Below, piece after piece: positions 4,782 through 8,563 of a stretch of 8,563 bases of DNA. Numbering within the stretch: the stretch's first letter is position 1; each line of letters begins with the position of its first letter. The translations under genes were made by a program, and so were the position numbers. The notes under the pieces are model-generated. The model searched no databases. It was not told the DNA's origin and saw only the letters and a program-made list of their open reading frames with translations. Where the stretch lies: the NCBI GenBank assembly GCA_013695565.1, contig JACDAG010000711.1, positions 1 to 8,563 on the forward strand. Reading direction: 5' to 3'. The DNA comes from Bradyrhizobium sp. (GTDB taxonomy: Bacteria; Pseudomonadota; Alphaproteobacteria; Rhizobiales; Xanthobacteraceae).

Positions 4782-4879
4782 GCGTAGGGTGGGCAAAGCG
4801 CAAGCGTGCCCACCATTCTTGTTGCGCGTGTAAGTGGTGGGCACGTCGCAAGTGCGCGTTTGATTTGCCCACCCTACGC
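4782..4879. repeat. Long palindromic intergenic repeat (Bradyrhizobium type)
   Basis: GCGTAGGGTGGGCAAA (4782-4797) and its exact complement TTTGCCCACCCTACGC (4864-4879) form 16-bp outer arms. Inside them CGTGCCCACCA (4805-4815) pairs with TGGTGGGCACG (4835-4845) as an 11-bp inner stem. The element starts 7 bp after the cupin stop codon. Its sequence is of a type I recall as abundant between genes in Bradyrhizobium. It may act as a terminator or as an mRNA 3'-end stabiliser for the cyclase-cupin unit. The following 160 bp, up to the RlpA-like gene, show nothing clear. Confidence 0.85.
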
Positions 4880-5039
4880 ACCAACAATCAGGCTGTGGCC
4901 CAATCACCACACTCCAACGGAATTGCGCTGGCAGGACCGCGCCTGACGTGATCCGGCCCCGGTTCCGCCCCGATTGGATTCGGACGATGGGGCGTGTCGG
5001 TTTTCGGCTTGGGCTGGGGCGCAAGTTGGGGATTGCAAC

Positions 5040-5558
5040 ATGGCCATCGACCCGCGTGTCCGAAAATGTGTTCGGCTGCTTGCTGTTGTCCTGGGCGCGG
5101 CATCGCTAGCAGCTTGCGCGCAGTCTTCAGTCGTCAGCCAGAAATCCGAATTGCGCGCCAGCCGGGTGGCATCGCTGGACCATGACCGAACGTCGGCGCC
5201 GATGATCAAGCGGCGCGTCGCCGCGGTGAGGAAGCATATGCCGTTCGCGTCGCGCAAAAATGCCGGCGACGTCAAGACCGCCTCGCATGGCGTGGCGAGC
5301 TTCTATACCGAGGGCACCAAGACCGCGAGTGGTGAAAAATTCAACACGATGGAGATGACCGCGGCGCATCCGACACTGCCGTTCGGTACCAAATTGCGCG
5401 TCACCGATGTCGGCAGCGGCAAGTCCGTGACAGTGCGGGTCAATGACCGCGGTCCCTACATCCAGGGCCGCGTCGTCGATGTCTCCTATTCCGCGGCGAA
5501 TGCGCTGGGGATGGTGGGGAAGGGCGTTGCGAATGTGAAGCTGGATGTTGTGGAGTAG
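5040..5558 (+). CDS. RlpA-like septal/cell-wall lipoprotein
   Basis: This 172-aa lipoprotein has a basic N-terminus (RVRK, residues 6-9), a hydrophobic stretch (11-24) and the lipobox LAAC with Cys26, so it should be lipid-anchored. Residues 27-80 are a polar linker. The double-psi beta-barrel domain of the RlpA family spans about 82-172 (HGVASFYTEG...), with TASGE (Glu99), TAAHPTLPFGT (His110) and NDRGPY (Asp136), plus GRVVDVSYSAA. Glu99 and Asp136 align with the catalytic residues of Pseudomonas RlpA, a lytic transglycosylase that cuts peptidoglycan lacking stem peptides, so activity is plausible. There is no SPOR domain, so septal targeting cannot be assumed. The start is ATG 5040, with GGGGA 7 bp upstream; the TTG at 4974 would bury the signal peptide. 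The stop lies in the start of a palindromic repeat. Confidence 0.9.
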   Translation: MAIDPRVRKCVRLLAVVLGAASLAACAQSSVVSQKSELRASRVASLDHDRTSAPMIKRRVAAVRKHMPFASRKNAGDVKTASHGVASFYTEGTKTASGEKFNTMEMTAAHPTLPFGTKLRVTDVGSGKSVTVRVNDRGPYIQGRVVDVSYSAANALGMVGKGVANVKLDVVE

Positions 5559-5637
5559 GGTGGATTGGAGCCGAAGGCGTAATCCGCCATTTTCGCACGC
5601 AGCCAAGGTGGCGGACTACGCTTCGCTCTACATCCGC
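5555..5637. repeat. Degenerate palindromic repeat between convergent genes
   Basis: GCGTAATCCGCCA (5577-5589) pairs at 12 of 13 positions with TGGCGGACTACGC (5609-5621). The outer parts, GTAGGGTGGATT (5555-5566) and CTCTACATCC (5626-5635), are a decayed copy of the same symmetrical element, of a type recalled as common in Bradyrhizobium. It sits exactly at the junction of two convergent genes and may terminate both transcripts. The TAG stops of both the RlpA-like gene (5556-5558) and the reductase gene (5630-5628) fall within it. Confidence 0.7.
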
Positions 5638-6539
5638 GCTCCCGATAGCTCCTTGCTCCGTTGCGCCAGTTTCACCATCACCTGCAGGGCCTGATTGGTC
5701 GGGGTCGGGATGCCGAGCTCGCTACCCTTGCGCACCACGTAGCCGTTGAGGAAGTCGATCTCGCTGGGTTTTCCGCGGGCGAGATCCTGCGCGGTGGACG
5801 ATTTCTGGTTCGGCATGGCGGCGGGGATTTTGAGGATCTGCGCCAGTATATCTTCGGGCAGCGATACGCCGCAGGCGCGGGCGACTGCGATGGCTTCCCT
5901 CACCGCGGAGGCGACGACAGCGCTGGTGCCTTCGACTTCGAGCATCGGTCCGTAGGAAATATCAGCGACCGCAGACAGCGCGTTGAAGGCGCAGTTGATG
6001 ACGAGCTTGCTCCACAACGTGACCTCGATGTCGTCGGCGATCGTGGTGCGGATGCCGGCGGCTTCCAGCGTTTGCGCCAGCGCATCGCTCGTGGCCGAGG
6101 CGCCGATCGCAAGGTCGCCACCGCCGTGATGCCTGATATGGCCGGGCCCGGCCATCTCGCTGCCGACATAGACCACGGCGGGAATGACGGCATGGCCGGT
6201 CACGGCGCGCAGGCGTGGCGCATTGTCGACGCCGTTCTGCAGGCTGAGCACGGAGGTCTCGGAGCGCAGCCGACCGGCGAGCGACCGGCCGGCGCGCTCG
6301 GTATCGGCCGACTTCACGCACACCAGCACCAGATCGGGCGAGGCGAGGGCGGATGTGTCGGTCGCGGCGTTGGCGGGCAGGTGTCCTTTGAAAGTCTGGA
6401 GGTCGAGCAAGAGGCCATGGGCGTTGATGGCATCGACATGCGGCTGGCGGCCGATGAACGTCACCTGATGCCCGGCGCGCAGCAGCAATCCGCCATAATA
6501 GCATCCGACCGCTCCGGCGCCGATGACCGCGACCTGCAT
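5628..6539 (-). CDS. panE: 2-dehydropantoate 2-reductase family protein
   Basis: This 303-aa cytoplasmic protein is of the ketopantoate reductase family, which reduces 2-dehydropantoate to pantoate with NADPH for pantothenate and CoA synthesis. The N-terminal Rossmann domain has GAGAVG (residues 7-12) after the first strand, and Asn102 in LQNGVDN. The C-terminal helical domain has the catalytic Lys178 (WSKLVINCAFNALSA), with Asn182 and Asn186, and Glu260 in SEIDFLNGYVV. The Lys-to-Glu spacing of 82 is close to the 80 of E. coli PanE. The start is ATG 6539: the first beta-strand begins there, while the longer frame reads through the upstream gene out of phase. It follows the LuxR-type gene by 5 bp, so it is probably cotranslated. 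Many genomes carry several such paralogues with other 2-oxoacid substrates, so the gene symbol is tentative. The last codon and stop lie in a repeat. Confidence 0.88.
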   Translation of the reverse strand: MQVAVIGAGAVGCYYGGLLLRAGHQVTFIGRQPHVDAINAHGLLLDLQTFKGHLPANAATDTSALASPDLVLVCVKSADTERAGRSLAGRLRSETSVLSLQNGVDNAPRLRAVTGHAVIPAVVYVGSEMAGPGHIRHHGGGDLAIGASATSDALAQTLEAAGIRTTIADDIEVTLWSKLVINCAFNALSAVADISYGPMLEVEGTSAVVASAVREAIAVARACGVSLPEDILAQILKIPAAMPNQKSSTAQDLARGKPSEIDFLNGYVVRKGSELGIPTPTNQALQVMVKLAQRSKELSGARM

Positions 6540-6544
6540 GCCGC

Positions 6545-7627
6545 TCACAGCAACTTTGCCAGCACCGCGACCAGTTCGCCCTGTCGATGCACGCCGGTCT
6601 TGGTGAAGATGCTCTTGAGCTGGCTCCGCGCGGTCTCCTTGCCGATCCCGAATTGATCGGCCACTTTTTCCAGGGACTCGCCCAGCGCCAGTAGCCTCGC
6701 GAGCCTGGCTTCCGCTTCGGTCAGGCGGAACGCCGCCCGCAGGTTCATTTCCGGCGTGGGCGATTTGGCATCGGGATCGATCAGGAGAACCATGGCCTGG
6801 CAATCGGCCAGCGCATTGGCCGTCGAATCCGAAAGTCGCGCCGGGTACGCCAGCAGCGGCCGGCGTGACGCGCGCGGCAGTGCGACCGGCGCGGAAAGTC
6901 CGCCGGTCGGACTCCACAGCAAAGTGTGAATGGCGCGGGTCAGGGCCGTCGTCGCCCGCGTGTCCTTTGCGACCAACTGGCCTTTGACAATCCTGACGTC
7001 ATCGACCAGCAGGCGTTCCGCGGACAGATTGGCCTTGATCACATGGCCAAGGCGGTTGAGCAGGACCACGGCCGTGCCGCTCATCTCAAAAGCTTCCAGG
7101 GCGCCGGTGGAGGCGGAAGCACTTAGCGCGCGGGCGATGGCGGCGCCGGTCGAAAGCCGGCTGGATATGCGCGCCAGTTCGTCCTTTTCCTCCTGCGAAA
7201 ACGGTCCCTGATCGATCGTTCGCTGCAGGGCGATCGCCCAGAGATCGTCGCCGCAGGCGATCTTGACGCCGGCGTACCAGCGCAGGCCGTGCGGGGCGAG
7301 GAACTCCTGGTAGTAGGGATGTCTGGCGATCTCATCGATACTATGGCCGTCGAAATCATCCGCGACCCCGCATTGCGTCAGGGTCGGGACGGTGCGCATG
7401 CGCTCATCCCGCGCATGCCATCCGTCGCGGAAATACGCTTCCATCACGATGGAGCAATTTTCGGTGTAGGGAACGTTCGGAAGGCTGTCGCCCGCGAGGG
7501 GCAACATGACCGCACCATAGCTCCCGGTGGCCGCGGCCACGGAAGTGAGCGCCTCGACCCAGCGCGTGGGGTCAAGGCCCGCCTCGGCAAATTCCTGTTC
7601 GGCGGGGCCGAAATTCCAGGCTGGCAA
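6545..7627 (-). CDS. LuxR-type helix-turn-helix transcriptional regulator
   Basis: This 360-aa regulator has a C-terminal LuxR/GerE DNA-binding domain at about 300-360 (RLTEAEARLARLLALGESLEKVADQFGIGKETARSQLKSIFTKTG), with the recognition helix near KETARSQLKSIF. Residues 1-165 look like a GAF-type region, and about 175-285 like a PAS-type region (GTAVVLLNRLGHVIKANLSAERLL). There is no response-regulator receiver domain and no autoinducer-binding motif set. The start is uncertain. TTG at 7627 has GGAG 5 bp upstream and is preferred. GTG at 7663 adds 12 residues but has no site and uses codons unlike the rest of the gene. A stop in frame lies just beyond. It is probably transcribed with the reductase gene and may control it. 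The ligand is unknown. Confidence 0.85.
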   Translation of the reverse strand: MPAWNFGPAEQEFAEAGLDPTRWVEALTSVAAATGSYGAVMLPLAGDSLPNVPYTENCSIVMEAYFRDGWHARDERMRTVPTLTQCGVADDFDGHSIDEIARHPYYQEFLAPHGLRWYAGVKIACGDDLWAIALQRTIDQGPFSQEEKDELARISSRLSTGAAIARALSASASTGALEAFEMSGTAVVLLNRLGHVIKANLSAERLLVDDVRIVKGQLVAKDTRATTALTRAIHTLLWSPTGGLSAPVALPRASRRPLLAYPARLSDSTANALADCQAMVLLIDPDAKSPTPEMNLRAAFRLTEAEARLARLLALGESLEKVADQFGIGKETARSQLKSIFTKTGVHRQGELVAVLAKLL

Positions 7628-7709
7628 GGGTACTCCAGTATGGGTAGCTTGAATCCGCAGCACGCCAGAAATACGCCGGGGTCAATGGGAAGGCAACAAC
7701 CAGCTCGCT

Positions 7710-8563
7710 CTATGCGCGGCCCAGAATGTCCGACAGCGCCGACAACAGCCGGTCGGTTTGTTCGTCCGTGCCCACGGTGATTCGCAGATAGTCGGAGATG
7801 CGGGGGGCCGCGAAATGGCGGACGATGACCGCTCGCCCGCGAAGGGCTGCGGCCAGCGCGGCGCCCTGATGTCCCGGATGACGGGCGAAGACGAAATTGG
7901 CGGCCGACGGCAGCACCTCGAAGCCAAGCCGGACCAACCCACGGTTGAGCCGCTCGCGGCCTTCGATCACGCGCGCGCGGCTCTGCTGAAACCAGGCTTC
8001 GTCCTCAAGGGCTGCGATGGCGCCGGCCTGGGCGGGCCTGCCGAGCGGATAGGAGTTGAAGCTGTCCTTGACCCGCGTCAGCGCCTCGATCAGGCCGGAA
8101 TCGCCGATCGCATAGCCGACGCGCAGCCCGGCGAGGGCCCGGGACTTCGACATGGTTTGAATGACCAGAAGGTTCGGGTGCGAGGCGACCAGCGGGATCG
8201 CGGTCTCGGCGCCGAAATCTACATATGCCTCGTCGATCACAACGGGCGCGTCGGGATGTTCTTCCAGCAGGGCCGCGATCTCGGCGCGCGACAGCGCAAC
8301 CCCGGTCGGCGCGTTCGGATTGGGCACAATGATCGCGCCGGCCGACCGGCGATAATCGGCGAGCCGGATCTGCATCGCGGAATCGAGCGGCACGGCCTCA
8401 TAGGCGATGCCGAACAGGCGGCAATAGACCGGGTAGAAGCTGTAGGTGATGTCGGGGAAGAGCAGCGGCGCATCGTGCTTCAAGAGCGCTGCGAAAGCAT
8501 GCGCCAGCACTTCGTCCGAGCCGTTGCCGACGAACACCTGTTCGGGACGCACCTGGTGATAGG
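7710..8563 (-). CDS. hisC: Histidinol-phosphate aminotransferase family (N-terminus outside window)
   Basis: This is a PLP-dependent class I/II aminotransferase of the HisC type, which transaminates imidazole-acetol phosphate with glutamate in histidine synthesis; relatives also act on aromatic amino acid precursors. The frame is open to the window edge and reads YHQVRPEQVFVGNGSDEVL, so the GTG at 8552 is internal. About 284 residues are visible, and about 70-80 are missing against a usual length near 355. Visible motifs are VGNGSDEVL (PLP phosphate binding), TYSFY, PNPNAPTG with its Asn, IDEAYVDFG (Asp and Tyr contacts to PLP), and TMSKSRALAGLRVGYAIG with the Schiff-base Lys and the following Arg. 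No other histidine gene is in view, so it may be a paralogue and the gene symbol describes the family. It is separated from the LuxR-type gene by 82 bp without a clear terminator. Confidence 0.9.
   Translation of the reverse strand, partial: YHQVRPEQVFVGNGSDEVLAHAFAALLKHDAPLLFPDITYSFYPVYCRLFGIAYEAVPLDSAMQIRLADYRRSAGAIIVPNPNAPTGVALSRAEIAALLEEHPDAPVVIDEAYVDFGAETAIPLVASHPNLLVIQTMSKSRALAGLRVGYAIGDSGLIEALTRVKDSFNSYPLGRPAQAGAIAALEDEAWFQQSRARVIEGRERLNRGLVRLGFEVLPSAANFVFARHPGHQGAALAAALRGRAVIVRHFAAPRISDYLRITVGTDEQTDRLLSALSDILGRA

Noticed and set aside
2857..4887. 676-codon open frame on - opposite the cyclase and cupin genes
   Set aside because: It is antisense to two genes with full catalytic motifs, and its translation is Arg/Gly/His-rich with no domain, as expected for the complement of GC-rich codons.
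5661..6656. 331-codon open frame on + opposite the reductase gene
   Set aside because: It is antisense to a clear ketopantoate reductase, has no recognisable motif, and its composition is that of a GC-biased shadow frame.
6540..6917. Upstream extension of the reductase frame to 6917
   Set aside because: The added 126 residues overlap the LuxR-type helix-turn-helix region in another phase, and the reductase Rossmann fold starts cleanly at ATG 6539.

Overview
The window looks like chromosomal DNA of a Bradyrhizobium-type alphaproteobacterium. The evidence is high GC content with GC-biased third codon positions, a DUF6894-type small protein, a perfect CtrA-type box, and two palindromic intergenic repeats of the 'GTAGGGTGGGCAAA' and 'GTAGGGTGGATT...GGCGGACTACGC' kind that are common in Bradyrhizobium. 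The genus is inferred from recalled repeat and protein types, not from a search. No tRNA, rRNA, CRISPR array, insertion sequence or phage gene is visible.

Layout, left to right. (1) Positions 1-1874, all on +: the 3' part of an SDR oxidoreductase, a 61-aa soluble hypothetical protein, a 44-aa single-span membrane microprotein, a large imperfect stem-loop, and an NADPH-dependent FMN reductase. (2) Positions 1882-2284, on -: a tightly coupled pair, an 82-aa DUF6894-like protein followed by a 48-aa hypothetical protein. (3) Positions 2285-2949, regulatory-rich and mostly non-coding: inverted repeats, two CRP-like palindromes, a CtrA-type box, a strong hairpin terminator and one small gene on - for a 55-aa peptide with a double-glycine secretion leader. 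(4) Positions 2950-4774, on +: a class III adenylyl cyclase with a zinc-ribbon N-terminal region, followed after 28 bp by a small cupin, probably as an operon. (5) Positions 4782-4879: a long palindromic repeat. (6) Positions 5040-5558, on +: an RlpA-like lipoprotein, convergent with the genes of block 7 across a second, degenerate palindromic repeat. (7) Positions 5628-8563, on -: a hisC-type aminotransferase (N-terminus outside the window), a LuxR-type regulator, and a 2-dehydropantoate 2-reductase whose start lies 5 bp after the regulator's stop.

The most interesting region is 2430-2950. An orphan double-glycine peptide gene is divergent from an adenylyl cyclase gene, and their shared intergenic region holds GTGAT-N4-ATCAC, which equals the core of the cAMP receptor protein consensus. 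A near-identical second copy (13 of 15 bases) lies on the far side of the peptide gene, beside a perfect TTAA-N7-TTAA box. This suggests, as inference only, a cAMP-linked and possibly cell-cycle-linked switch controlling a secreted peptide. The remaining genes look like ordinary metabolic and envelope functions.
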